The position numbers were made by a program, and so were the translations under genes. The notes beneath the pieces are model-generated. The model was given only the letters and a program-made list of their open reading frames with translations, was not told the DNA's origin and searched no databases. Of a stretch of DNA of 64,000 nucleotides, positions 22,161-32,860 are shown one piece after another. Every line of letters begins with the position of its first letter. The stretch's first letter is position 1. Source of the DNA: Peronospora farinosa (Eukaryota; Oomycota; Peronosporomycetes; Peronosporales; Peronosporaceae); assembly GCA_947646735.1 (NCBI GenBank), contig CANTFK010000072.1:1-64000 (forward strand), written 5' to 3'.

Positions 22161-24214
22161 ATGGAGCTCACAGCGCTATAAAATGGGTACCTGAAGAATA
22201 ACGCAGCAAACTGACCGATAAATAATAGGGGTGGCTTACAAAGCAGCGTAACGGTCAGTCTGATTCAGTTAACACGCCTTGTTTATTCATTCCGTCGTAT
22301 TTTTGGGGATCGGAAGGTCAATTGGCGAATATAGTCGACTTGGTGACTACAATGTTGATATGGTGCGATGCGATTGAGGAGGAGAACAAAGCAGGGCAAT
22401 AAAACTACTATAGGCTGGATCCATTGGCATAGACGCAATAAGTAAAGAGAATGAGCAAACAAATGGAGACTGGAGCGTTGACAAGGTCAAGAATGAAAAG
22501 GAGGTAGGGAGTGTAGTGCGTAAGACGTAGCATATTGGGGACCAGGTCGAGTGATCTTTGGGGTACGTAGGTTTAGATTCTGGTTCGGATCGGATCGGTC
22601 TCATGATAAGATATATCATTTAACATTGCTACTGAGTAGTATGTTATTGTCTTGCTAAGGCTTGTGTACGATTATGGTGCAGTGTTGAATATCCATTACT
22701 AATCATGGTTATCCGTGAAGCCGTGCGTTACTTTGATACCCTGTAAAATGGCAACGAACGGCGCAGAAACAGCAGCTTTTCTGGCAATTGATTATGGTTT
22801 TAACAAGAAAAGGCACAAGTTGGTTTCTATTGTAGCCATGTTGCTAGTCGCAACGTCACGCTTATCGCACGGTTTCGTGTGCACTGCGGCCTACAATAAA
22901 ATCAGAACAAATCGAAATAGCTTCCTTCGATCCAAAATGTAGATGTCCGTTTCTTATCTAGGCTGACTAGATAACAACGGACATGTACATTGTAGCCGGT
23001 GAAACGGGAATCGCTTTTTTATAGAGAAACCGGAATGCGTCACGTGATCTGGCTCAACCATTTCATCCCAGTGTAGCCCATACTTCTATTACTTATATTT
23101 TCTTACTTGACATCTACCTCGCAGCAAAACATGTTTACATCCTTACAGTAAAGTCGTAAACTCAATGATAGCGGTGGTCCCGAGAAAAGTGCAAGCAGAG
23201 AGCACGATGTAGTGAATATGGAGCCAAAGCAGACAGACAAAACTCTAACGCAAGAAACGCAGTTTTTTGCTTACTTCGTCTTTACATGTGCTCAACAAAG
23301 TGGTTTCATGAAGGACCTGCTACACCAAAAAAAGTGGACGTATTCAAGTATAAAAGCATGCAGCATGTGTAAATTGACAGCTTTGTCATTCGGCCGGTCC
23401 ATTATGAAGAGCATTGCTTGCACGATTCCAGCCTTCAATATATGTATATCTCTCATACTGTCTGTAAGCTTGACCACCCAAACTTCTTATCAATGCAGGT
23501 CTCTACTTATGAATGCTAGCATTATTTAAACGAAATCTCCTATGCAGAAATGAATCATAAACCTCGCTTAGACGATCAAGCAGGCATGCCATAAACGCCA
23601 AACGGCTAGCTAGAGATCCCCTTTTGACATCGACAGTTGCATACCAGATTAGCTCAACAATTGTTAAATAAGCCTCTCGTCTGTATGGGGGGGTGCCAAA
23701 CTCAATTAGACGAAGGTGAATACGTCGTGTCAACTTTGATGTCAAATCGACAATAGAAGTAGAAATGGACAGGCAGTATATAAACATGATGTCAATTAGC
23801 ACCATCCACTTGACAAGCTCGATCTACCCAATGCAGTTATTCCACAACACTTACATTCCAGTAAAATCGTCAAATTTACTTTACTTTTATCCATACTTTA
23901 TCTGTAGGGCCAAAACTTTAGGCAAGTCCGTGAATTTGACGGACTCGCTTCTATAAGAGTGGCAAGAGCTTCCACCACTCGAAAAGTTTGTAGGCGCCTC
24001 ATGCGCCGTCGAGTCGGAGACATTTGCTCTGCCAATGCAATTCACCATTGCAATATGAAACACCATGTCTAGTCGATCACACAATGAACGATGACCAGCC
24101 GTCGGGCTCATTCGTTCACGTCTGCTCGTTTTTATCGTTGTAGACGTACGCCACTGGGTCCACGAGGTACATGGACGTCACTCACTTGTACACACTCATT
24201 GCCTGTCCCACAGA
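22161..24214. other. Stretch without a clear gene
   Basis: A few frames are present, but none has a recognised family. The plus-strand frame at 22,715-22,942 has one hydrophobic helix. The minus-strand frame at 23,503-23,805 is listed separately as a possible relic. The rest is AT-rich. Confidence 0.45.
23503..24111 (-). pseudogene. Possible decayed protein-coding relic
   Basis: A minus-strand frame at 23,503-23,805 reads as a coherent mixed helical segment (for example LTRRIHLRLIEFGTPPYRRE and SLASRLAFMACLLDRLSEVY). A second frame at 23,887-24,111 lies upstream in the same direction, with stops between them. I recognise no family. It could be a relic of a membrane or effector-type gene. Confidence 0.2.
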
Positions 24215-25822
24215 CTATGCGGCAGTGACGCCTGTAGGCTTGGGAGTGGCCGTCGTAGCGGCCGACACAGATGACGACTTCATGTGGCCACGCCCCTTGT
24301 CGTTCTTGTTGTCCGCAAAAAACTGCGCCGCATAGTCCGTCGTTCCAGAGGATGTGATACCCGAACTCATGCCTTCACTAGCCGACGTGGATGTGGGGAA
24401 CCCCGTGCTTTGAAAGTTGTGCGCCGCCAGTCCACGCGGAGATAGGAAATCCATCTTCATGCGCTGGTGGCCACTGCCATGAACAGCAGCAGCAGCGGCC
24501 ATAGCTGCCATGTGGCTTCGAGGCTCATTGGTGGAGTGGTTATGATGATTCTGGTGATGATGGTGGTTGTCAAACACATTTGCACCAATGTTCTCAAGCA
24601 AAGGAGACGCACCAAACTGGCCGTTGGAGGAGAAAGCCATGGGCGTGTCAGGGCCCATAAGCTTCATGTAGTCACTCATCATCGTGTCTTCGTTGCCATT
24701 AGAGTCTCGGTCCGTGAGTCTCGGGGTCGGGAATAGACCCAGCGAAAGGTAGTTGCTGCCATTGCCACGCGAGACACTGGGCGGTCCGCTCGTCAAGAAG
24801 CTGTCAAGACCTGGCGTACGTTGGCCACCAGACATGCTGTTCCCACCAGCATTTGTCATGGCCAAGACACTCGGCAACTGCGAGTTGTCAATCTGGGGAG
24901 AAGGCAGACCCATGAGCAGTGAGAACTCGTGACTACGAGGCGTTGGGAAACTGTTGCCCAATGGTGTACGTAGACTGAACTTGGGCATCGTCGTTGGCAC
25001 GTTAATCTTCAAAGGTAAACCAAATGGATTCGAGGCATTGGACGATTGCTGCTGCATGGGCTGACTCTGTGGCACCTGAATGGACAGCGGATGAGGAGGT
25101 GCTGAATGCTGCTGCACATAATGATGAGATTGATGGTTTTGATGCTCATGGATCTGGTGATGATGGAATTGTTCCTGTTTCATCTGCTGCTCACGTTGTT
25201 GTTGCTGTCGTTTCTTACTGCTCAGTCGTCCACCCTTGGAAATGTTTAGCTCCGGTACATCTTCACCATGGGCACGTAGCTCCATTGCATGTCGGAAACA
25301 AATAGAGCCCGAGTGTTGCGCCGTCTTGTTGCAACCTTCAACACGACAGCCATGACCATGAGAATGACGATTGCACAAACCTCCTGCTCGTGCGTGTTGC
25401 ATACAGCCATCAACTTTACACCGACGTCCTCCTCCATGACGCACACATTTCTGTCGAGCATGAGCTTGTTTGGAACAGCCTTCAACAATACAAAAGCGTT
25501 TGACCACAAACCCGCCATGTTGTAAACAAAAGCCACCACCTCGTGCATGCGCTTCACAATGATCAGCTTGACATTGTTTCTTGCCACCATGACGAACACA
25601 CAATTTACGAGCATAGACCTGGTTTGTACAATTTTCAACACAACATTGACGTCGATTCTTGTGAAAAGCACATTTACTTGTCCCATCGACGGCCAAATTG
25701 TCACAATCATTAAACCGACATTTCTTGGGCTTCCCATCGGCTGTTAAATGACGATTTGGGGATCCATCACCGTCACTACTGGCACTTGGGGAAGCACTTG
25801 GACTCGGTGTTTCAATGCTCAT
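24215..25822 (-). CDS. Cys/His-repeat zinc-binding protein (WRKY19-like family)
   Basis: An intronless 535-aa protein with its ATG at 25,822. Residues about 33-185 hold six or seven tandem Cys/His units of the type C-x4-C-x3-A...C-x2-H (for example CVENCTNQVYARKLCVRHGG), each a probable small zinc site. Homologues are commonly labelled WRKY19-like because the repeat resembles part of plant WRKY19, but there is no WRKY domain here. A Lys/Gln/His-rich segment follows (200-260), then a long Ser/Asn/Gly-rich tail with His runs. The architecture suggests a nucleic-acid-binding nuclear regulator, but direct function is unknown. Similar Cys/His units occur inside the giant helicase gene. Confidence 0.8.
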   Translation of the reverse strand: MSIETPSPSASPSASSDGDGSPNRHLTADGKPKKCRFNDCDNLAVDGTSKCAFHKNRRQCCVENCTNQVYARKLCVRHGGKKQCQADHCEAHARGGGFCLQHGGFVVKRFCIVEGCSKQAHARQKCVRHGGGRRCKVDGCMQHARAGGLCNRHSHGHGCRVEGCNKTAQHSGSICFRHAMELRAHGEDVPELNISKGGRLSSKKRQQQQREQQMKQEQFHHHQIHEHQNHQSHHYVQQHSAPPHPLSIQVPQSQPMQQQSSNASNPFGLPLKINVPTTMPKFSLRTPLGNSFPTPRSHEFSLLMGLPSPQIDNSQLPSVLAMTNAGGNSMSGGQRTPGLDSFLTSGPPSVSRGNGSNYLSLGLFPTPRLTDRDSNGNEDTMMSDYMKLMGPDTPMAFSSNGQFGASPLLENIGANVFDNHHHHQNHHNHSTNEPRSHMAAMAAAAAVHGSGHQRMKMDFLSPRGLAAHNFQSTGFPTSTSASEGMSSGITSSGTTDYAAQFFADNKNDKGRGHMKSSSVSAATTATPKPTGVTAA

Positions 25823-26276
25823 TGATTTATGAAATATCGTTGTGGCGGAGGACTTTGATGTAGCAATGATTACAATGCCACGATTCAGACGTAAGGGGGG
25901 TGTTGAGTTGCGAGCAACTTGTGGAATGACAACCCTGCGGCCGTAAGCGGCTGTCGTTCCCTCGAGCCCCTACAACAGTCGAAGACAGGCAGTACGGAAA
26001 AAGAGGCAGCCCAAAACTCGTAGTAAACCGTTTTCTGAACCAGTAGGTACCCCTCATGTCCCACTTCTTACCGAGAATGATACGCATGCCAAAACGTGTT
26101 GAAAAGATGTATCTAATGCACTTATTGTGCCCAATTCGGTCCTGAACAGTAACGGTTTGCGATCTTCCATCGTCAGAAGTATTCTAGGTGACGCATGGAA
26201 GCTTACGGTTTGAATGACTTACTTACTCAACACGAGATTAATTTAAAGTGTCTCGCGTAAGATCATGACGTACTAT

Positions 26277-26312
<36 letters not shown>

Positions 26313-28403
26313 CTTGAATGCCAATGGAATGGGCTTGCTATAACGGAAAACTGGCACCTATCGCAAGAGCTCGTACTATTAGTCTTTGCTCAATAACGAC
26401 GCTCTCGCTCTATCTTCCCCATCTTCTAATCAGCAAACCAAAGAGTACTTAACTACACTACTCGCTGATATCAAGCGCCTGATCTCTGCTAACACCTATA
26501 AACACTTCAATGAAGCTGTGCTTATGTAGTCGATCGAGTGCATCTTTCGTGAGCTGCTCACTTGTCAACTGATGCTCGTAGGAAGAGAACTCCTTGATCA
26601 GCTTTCACGTCTATCCAGTGAGCTATCTATGCCACCGCGTAACAAGCAGTAGCGTAAGTGACAACGCCAATGCGACGCGTTTTTCCTAGATAGGTATGCC
26701 GCCGGCTCTAAGTTCCCACAAACATATCTCCATACATAAGCTGAGAAATGCACGGCTGCGGAGCAGAGTGAGCCACGCGTTAAACTCTTGAGCATATCTA
26801 AATCCCAATACGGGCACGTTTTGGCACAATGCACCTCTGATCGTTCCCCGAGCCACAATCAAACCATCACGTACGTCAGTCGTCCCATCGTATAGGAACG
26901 CGTGCGTGCGTGCGTGTGGAGCACGGGGCAGAATAAGTCTTGCCCCGCTTGTGTAGTTTACTTGCCTAAGGTTGACCACGACGTTTCTAGCAGACGTGAG
27001 TGTATGGTAATGCCACTCAAAGTCTCTAGTCAGTAGCAATATTGCAGACTCTTAAAAATCTCGATCGCAACTGACGAAAACGGATTCAAGACGTTGTCAG
27101 TCCGTGTTCAAATCGTGCCCATTCGAATCAACACTCGCTGGCACTGGATGCATTGCAAAAAGAGGACTGGTCCGGATGTCTCGACAGTGATTAGAACAGG
27201 CATGTCTCCCTGACAATTAGTTCCAAACAATGTGCTGTGAAGGTGCATGGGGACGAAAACGAGTTGCATCAATCTGCGATATGTGTGATACCCCTCAGAT
27301 GATCTGAGCTCCGCATCGATAGCATCCGGATTTGCCAGTTTGCTATCAATAGTAACAACTTGGTATACTTTATCAATAGCACCAAGGCTTTGTCGTTCAA
27401 GCCAGAGGCGTATTGTCTCGTCAACAACAACAAGCCATTACCACCTGTCTAGGGGTATGGAAGCTGACGGAGAATTGAAAAGAGGATCGGGCTTTCAAAT
27501 CAAGACGAATGAGCGGCTCCGATGGAGCGTCGCACGTTTTACGGTGCCGGATATAAAAATACTCATTGCCCACGCGTGTGTGTGGTGGGTGTCACGCTGT
27601 TGCTAGTGTCCCTTTCTGTGGCGTACATTCGACGGCGTTAGACGGGCTTTCAAGCCAAAATACTCTCTTGACCAAAATCCAGTCGACCGGATCTGCCAAA
27701 ATCTCCAGTCTAGCGCTATCTTAGCACGCAGTGACAACCGGGCACAGGCGGGTCTGCAGCAGCCAGGCTTGCATATAAAAAAAAACAAAGTGTCGAATCG
27801 GTCGCCCGATTGCACTGCTATCAAGTTGCAACAACATGATAGCACCTCAAGACGGGACTGCTGCTGTATCTTCACTTCGTCTTGGTTTCGCTCTACTACA
27901 AAGCCGCCAGGATAATGCCATCACTACCGCTTACCACCTAGCGAACTGCAGCACTGCGTGTCCTTGGCGTCGTGCTGCGTTTCATGTCACGTGGTCCAAT
28001 TTCCATGACGAACAGATTCGAGGTGACAACGTCTATTCTTAATTTACGGCTCCGAAACAGCTACCACCCTATCGAGCTACAATCTCGATTAGGAGAAGCC
28101 ATAAAGACACTTGTTCGACCGACTCGTCCGTTTGAAAATATATTGGCCTTGTTAGGAAATGTGAAGCGTCCGACTTGTGCTGTCCTACACGCATTAGGCT
28201 GTCCTCATTGCCTTGTTATTCGACTCTTTCGTGGTTCCAAGTGTCTTGATTCTTAGGCCTTTCAGCCTGTTTTGTTGTTCTTAAGTCACTCGCTGTCAAA
28301 CTCAAAGCGAAAATGAGACGAGGTTTTCTCCATGCGAAAGGGATTCGAAAGCGAACAAGTCTTCCCCCCAATGCCTTATAACTAGATAGCACCTTTCACT
28401 CCA
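25823..28403. other. Stretch without a clear gene
   Basis: It contains a TAC microsatellite, a GTGC-rich run near 26,900 and several frames without motifs (minus 26,686-27,039; plus 27,836-28,256). Plus-strand codons at 26,400-26,650 read almost continuously with a few stops (RELLTCQLMLVGRELLDQLS), possibly an old coding relic. Confidence 0.45.
26271..26312. repeat. TAC trinucleotide microsatellite
   Basis: About thirteen uninterrupted TAC/ACT repeats follow one imperfect unit. Confidence 0.95.
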
Positions 28404-29177
28404 ATGAGGCTCAATTTATTGAGGTTCGTTGTGCTGGTCGCAGCTCTGCTCCATGCTGTCTCGGGACAAACCAACATAACGCAGTCTGGATGTGAGATTT
28501 GTGCAAGCACCGGCAACTGCTCCCAGGCGTATCAAGGCTCCCCAGGCCAATTCTGCGGCAACTGGTTGGACCGCCAGAATGACCGACGTCCATGCTGTTG
28601 TCCGGACGGCTCTGTCTGCAGACTATCCAACTATGCTTGCAATTGTGGCTATGCTGGCAGAACGCGTCCTTACATCGCAGGTAATAGAGGTGGTGGTCTG
28701 GTATGGTTGTGGTCTTTGCTCGGGTCGCTAGCGTTGTTGCTGTGCTGCTGTGGCAGCTGCTTCATGGCGTCTAAGAAAATGAGAGAGCGACGAAATCAGG
28801 ACAATGCAATTCCTGTTGCAGAACCCGTAGTGACTCCAATCGCTGGTAACCAGCCATACGGGACCATTTCGGCAGCGTATGCTCGCCAATCATACGAGCC
28901 AGGTTATGCCACTGCTACACCAGCTTATGGCAGATATTACGGCCAGAGCAGAGGTCGAGGTGGCATGGGAGCTGGCACCGGTGCAGCACTGGGTGGTACA
29001 GCTGGTCTTCTCGGTGGAATGATGCTTGGAGGGGCGCTAGCTGATCGTGGTAACTCCTATGGTGACAGAGGAGGCTATGGCGGCGGTGGGGGAGGCTACG
29101 ACGGCGGTGGGGGAGGCTACGACGGCGGTGGGGGAGGCTTTGACGGCGGTGGAGGAGATTTTAGCGGAGATTTTTGA
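28404..29177 (+). CDS. Secreted/membrane Cys-rich protein with Gly-rich tail
   Basis: A single-exon 257-aa protein. Residues 1-21 form a signal peptide (MRLNLLRFVVLVAALLHAVSG). Residues about 22-95 are an extracellular Cys-rich region with a CCC knot-like cluster (RPCCCPDGSVC). A transmembrane segment ends in several Cys (WSLLGSLALLLCCCGSCF, about 110-127), which could be lipid-modified. The cytosolic side has basic residues, a Tyr/Pro/Gly-rich region and a tail of GGGGGYD repeats. The topology resembles Shisa-like type I adaptors, but homology is not shown. It is likely a cell-surface protein of unknown role. Confidence 0.75.
   Translation: MRLNLLRFVVLVAALLHAVSGQTNITQSGCEICASTGNCSQAYQGSPGQFCGNWLDRQNDRRPCCCPDGSVCRLSNYACNCGYAGRTRPYIAGNRGGGLVWLWSLLGSLALLLCCCGSCFMASKKMRERRNQDNAIPVAEPVVTPIAGNQPYGTISAAYARQSYEPGYATATPAYGRYYGQSRGRGGMGAGTGAALGGTAGLLGGMMLGGALADRGNSYGDRGGYGGGGGGYDGGGGGYDGGGGGFDGGGGDFSGDF
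29079..29150. repeat. Short in-frame tandem repeat (Gly-rich tail)
   Basis: An 18-bp unit (GGCGGTGGGGGAGGCTAC plus GAC) is repeated with slight change and encodes the GGGGGYD/FDG units of the C-terminal tail. It also keeps antisense frames open, which are not genes. Confidence 0.85.
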
Positions 29178-29179
29178 AT

Positions 29180-29915
29180 GCAGCACGAAGCAGTATTTCG
29201 TGTCAGAAATATCTCTTGACATTTGCTTTGCCACTTGTCATGCATGACGCCAACTTACATTCGCAACAAACTTGTTGACTTTATTTCGCTCGTTCTCTGC
29301 TTTGCCTTTCCCTTCCACTAGTCAGTCTAGGTACGCAAGACATTGGTTGGAATTAGCTTCAAGTCGTTGGAGACGACACTATCGCTCAAAACACGGCCAC
29401 CCAAACTCATACACTTGACTTTAAACCCAACAATTCCCGTCTAGACATGTGTTTTGTCATGTAATGTACCACTGTGGTCGTGTCAATGTGAGACCAGAAT
29501 TAGAGCTTGATGATGCCTCACTCGTGGCCAATTCTTTCAATGTCTTGTGACAAAAGGGCTATGTCCTGAAATTCCAGACGCATCTTTGGTTTACATACAA
29601 TGAATACATACAGGATAAGTTGGTTCAGTAGGAGACGGTAGTCAAGTCGTAAGTGACGACATGAGAATCAGGGGATCAATTGTTTTCTATTTGTTCAATC
29701 GATTTGACGACGAGGTGGTGACCTCGTTTAGCTGCTATAGCGTGCATTGTAAAGAGCACGCACTATTGCAATGCTTATGGAGTCAACGTACAAGAAGCAG
29801 ATGGCCATTGGATGCAGCTAGTATCGATCGTTATAGTAGAGCAGCCTTTATGCCGATTCATATGCAACGACAGCATCACCCTCTTACTGCCCTGTTCTTG
29901 CCGCCCAATCCATAG
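29180..29915. other. Intergenic stretch
   Basis: No gene or repeat is recognised between the Gly-rich protein and the relic that begins near 29,920. Confidence 0.5.
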
Positions 29916-29919
29916 CTTG

Positions 29920-30525
29920 TCGTACATCCCTCTCGTCGAAGCTCATGTAACCATTTGACGATATTGAGCCACCCACAGTCGTTGTGCTGCCCTCGAACCG
30001 GTTATCGAGCAACCATTTGACCACCTTCCACTTGGTGCTGCCAGTACCATCGTCTGCTCAATGTCGGGAAGTAAGGACTTGTGCTTGTAGTGTTGTCCAG
30101 TGGCATGAAGTCGTCGTAGCAGCCCGATGAGTCTCCCAGCAGCCGCTCTCGCTATGGTCCAGCATTGTGCGTAGTCAATATAGTCACTGATGCTTTGCTC
30201 CAGCTTCGTCTGAATCGAGTAGGACGCTTAGATACTCGATAAGGATGGATTTATTAGCTTCATCGCCTCCCAAAGACACTGACTGACTATAAACTAGCAA
30301 ACCGAGGCAAATATACTAGTTTGAACGCTGATCGTGCTTGTGGTTGCGAGGTTTGTGCTTGAATTGCAAGAACGGCGATGAAGATTGGCTCAGGTCGACA
30401 TCGCAGTTGTAGGCAAGGAACAGGGAACTGCGCGCTTGCATATATTGCAAAATTTCTAGTTCGAACTTCAAGATGTGTGGCAGCGCTATTCCAACTGCCT
30501 GACAATTTTTAAAACGCAGGTGCAC
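29920..30525 (-). pseudogene. Unrecognised gene relic with frameshifts
   Basis: On the minus strand one frame runs from 30,525 through a single stop near 30,316 to about 30,190 (LRFKNCQAVGIALPHILKFE; SLGGDEANKSILIEYLSVLL). A shifted frame continues (SISDYIDYAQCWTIARAAAG; LRRLHATGQHYKHKSLLPDI). A third shift gives a C-terminal piece (STKWKVVKWLLDNRFEGSTT; MSFDERDVRQAMDWAARTGQ) ending in a stop near 29,920. Together they read as about 190 residues of coherent protein broken at two or three points. No family is recognised. Confidence 0.45.
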
Positions 30526-30884
30526 GTTGTCACCTAGTTGTTGTGCCTGTTGTTCGTCTCGTCAGGTCGTATTTACAGCTACATGCATTGTTTCCAGGTG
30601 CACCAAGTTTCTTCAGGGCAGCATTACAGACTACACAACTTGGACTCTACAAATGTATCTCTATCTGAAGGTGAACGTGCTATCTGCAATAGAGACATTC
30701 GCAACAATGTCATCACTTTCCCTGCTGATTGATGGTGTGAATCACGTTGGCCGTTTCACGGTAGTAACATCATTGAATTGGATTTGAAAAGAGTATTTGT
30801 ACTTTTACGTATTTATTATTGTAGAGACTGATGAGACTAGAGTATCAAGTGAATAGATGGACTGGAGTCTTGCACCCCTTATAG

Positions 30885-31403
30885 TTAAAGGCAGGTGTCC
30901 TCGCGCACGATCGGGAGCATGTAGAGTCGTCTCAGCACCAGTTGCTGGCGCATCTTTTCTGTCTCCCACATATAACGCGTGAAAGGCACGCGGAAGCCGC
31001 CGACCAAATCCTTGCTACCTCGATGCTCAGCGATTGACTTGGGGATAGACACGGGTGGTACGATCACGCGCTTCATGACCGCAAAGCGGAAGCGCGTGGC
31101 CGGCTTGGAATTATCGCGACGTAGCCGCGACTTGAGATTCATTGCGTCATTGTAGCAACGATCGTAGACTGTAGACTTGACTTGCTTGTGCGGTTGCTCA
31201 TTGCTGCCGTTGCACTCGAGCTGTGGTTTCTGCCTTCCCGTTAAGCTGCGCTTGTGTTTGCGAGTAGAGCGTCGAGATGATGAAGTGTTCTCTACTGTCA
31301 CGTCTACGGATTTGTGATGGCGAATGAAGCCAAACAACGTGATGCCTTTGTGCTTTCGGACCACACTGTCCGCCACGCGGCTATGACTTTTGGCAATGGC
31401 CAT
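30885..31403 (-). CDS. Basic hypothetical protein (172 aa)
   Basis: The ATG at 31,403 (MAIAKSHSRVADSV) is preferred because the longer frame starts with TTG. The protein is strongly basic, with a Ser/Arg/Lys-rich middle (SSSRRSTRKHKRSLTGRQK) that looks like a nuclear localisation or nucleic-acid contact region. It has a more ordered C-terminus ending in QLVLRRLYMLPIVREDTCL. No domain is recognised. It is a plausible real gene because the frame is long for this base composition and codes for varied residues. Confidence 0.5.
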   Translation of the reverse strand: MAIAKSHSRVADSVVRKHKGITLFGFIRHHKSVDVTVENTSSSRRSTRKHKRSLTGRQKPQLECNGSNEQPHKQVKSTVYDRCYNDAMNLKSRLRRDNSKPATRFRFAVMKRVIVPPVSIPKSIAEHRGSKDLVGGFRVPFTRYMWETEKMRQQLVLRRLYMLPIVREDTCL

Positions 31404-31734
31404 GATCAAGTTACTTTTGGTGCGTTGGAGATGACTTGCGCTCTTTGAGACAAATTGAGGAATGAAACCTTCTTTGCACAAGTCGCCACTGAATTGGGAT
31501 GCTATAACCTGGTTATATTTCTAGTATTATATTAAAATTTGTAGGTGAGAGCATTGAACGACCCAAACAATAATACTCTATAGGTTGAATTTAAGGAAGC
31601 TGTTTCGGTTGATTGGCTATCACGAACGTATGCTCTCACACGTCTAGCTCCAAAGCTATGGCCCTTATATTAATTCCATAGGTAGGAAAGGTAACGTAAG
31701 GCTACGAAAGAGGAGAGTTCGCTAGTTAAAAAAA

Positions 31735-32610
31735 GGGCAGGAGGTCCCGCAATGGGATGGGCTCTGGATTTCGGAACCTGACTTCGTGTTTGTATGCAAA
31801 AACCCTAAGCACCGTGACGACAGTTACAAGGCATATCCATATCAAAGAAAAAGAATCCTGTACTGGGGTTTTGTATTGCTTACTCAGCTCAAGACAAAAC
31901 CTTCATGCGGCCAGCGTATACAGTATACGGCTCCCGTGTATGCAGTTCCATGGAACACTAAGAACTTGATGGGTTCTTTTTCAAATTTACAAGACCTGCG
32001 TGCCCCAGTGTATACTGGTACTTTCTTGTAACAAGATCAAGTCTAGAATTTTCTCTACCAAATTACGAAATACTTCTGTCAACCAGTGTAAAACTAGAGA
32101 CACTTGCAAAACTAGAGACACTTTCTAATCATACTTTTTTTATAAACAAGGTGTTTACAGACTAAGTATTTCAAGATCAGTTTAATAATAATTCTAAAAA
32201 AAGGTTATCTTTCTGTATCCGGTCGAACGAAGTAGATGGCATACCAAATTCGCATAAAAATGCTCGCTTCACTGGGTGGGCAGATATTCCTGCCCAGCTT
32301 AACTTGCCAGAAAAGATCTCTTTGCGGGGCTTGTTTGATTGTCCCGGTGCAATGCCTATCGTCCTGGCGAGGCCACTTCACACAAGTGCTTCTGCGCATC
32401 TCGAAAAGAATCAGTGTTTCTCTAAGAGAGGTAACGTAGGCTAAGAAAGGTATGGAAGGTTTCGCTTACTGAAGAGCTTGTTGAAGATGCGGCTTGTTGA
32501 AGATGCGGCTCGCACGTTTGCACAAGGAAGTCCCGCGTGGGATGGGCTCTAAATTTCGGAACTTGACTTCGTGTTTGTATCAAGAAGACGACAGTTACAA
32601 GGCATATTTT
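31735..32610. repeat. Diverged local direct duplication
   Basis: The segment at about 31,745-31,840 (AGGTCCCGCAATGGGATGGG, then TTCGGAACCTGACTTCGTGT) recurs at about 32,525-32,610 with substitutions and a small deletion. The preceding AGG(T)AACGTA-G-CTA(C/A)GAAAG block also recurs (31,690 and 32,432). The copies are about 750-780 bp apart and short plus-strand frames run through both. No family is recognised. Confidence 0.7.
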
Positions 32611-32860
32611 TCCGCCATCACTTCAGAAGATCTTATCTCCTACTTAATATCAGGCTAAATCCTAAATGCAAGGTATACAGTATTCGTTTTCCGAGGTTCT
32701 GGTGCAGCCAACTTATTGGCTTGTTGAAGTTTCATAAAATGGGTATCAATTCGTGCTACCAAATACATTATATCAGATTTAGCACATTGAAAAAGTACCT
32801 AAAAATGAAAAGGCATTTTAAAGAGCTGCCAGCTCTGGTCTTAGGTGCGTGTTCCGCTCT

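Noticed and set aside
22715..22942. Small plus-strand frame as an RXLR effector
   Set aside because: The hydrophobic segment is internal, there is no RXLR or EER, and no family resemblance.
24215..25822. Calling the Cys/His-repeat gene a WRKY factor
   Set aside because: No WRKYGQK-type heptad or zinc motif of the WRKY domain is present. Only the shared Cys/His repeat explains the common label.
29037..29247. Antisense and shifted frames over the Gly-rich tail of the membrane protein
   Set aside because: They are created by the 18-21-bp repeat encoding the tail and have no separate signals.
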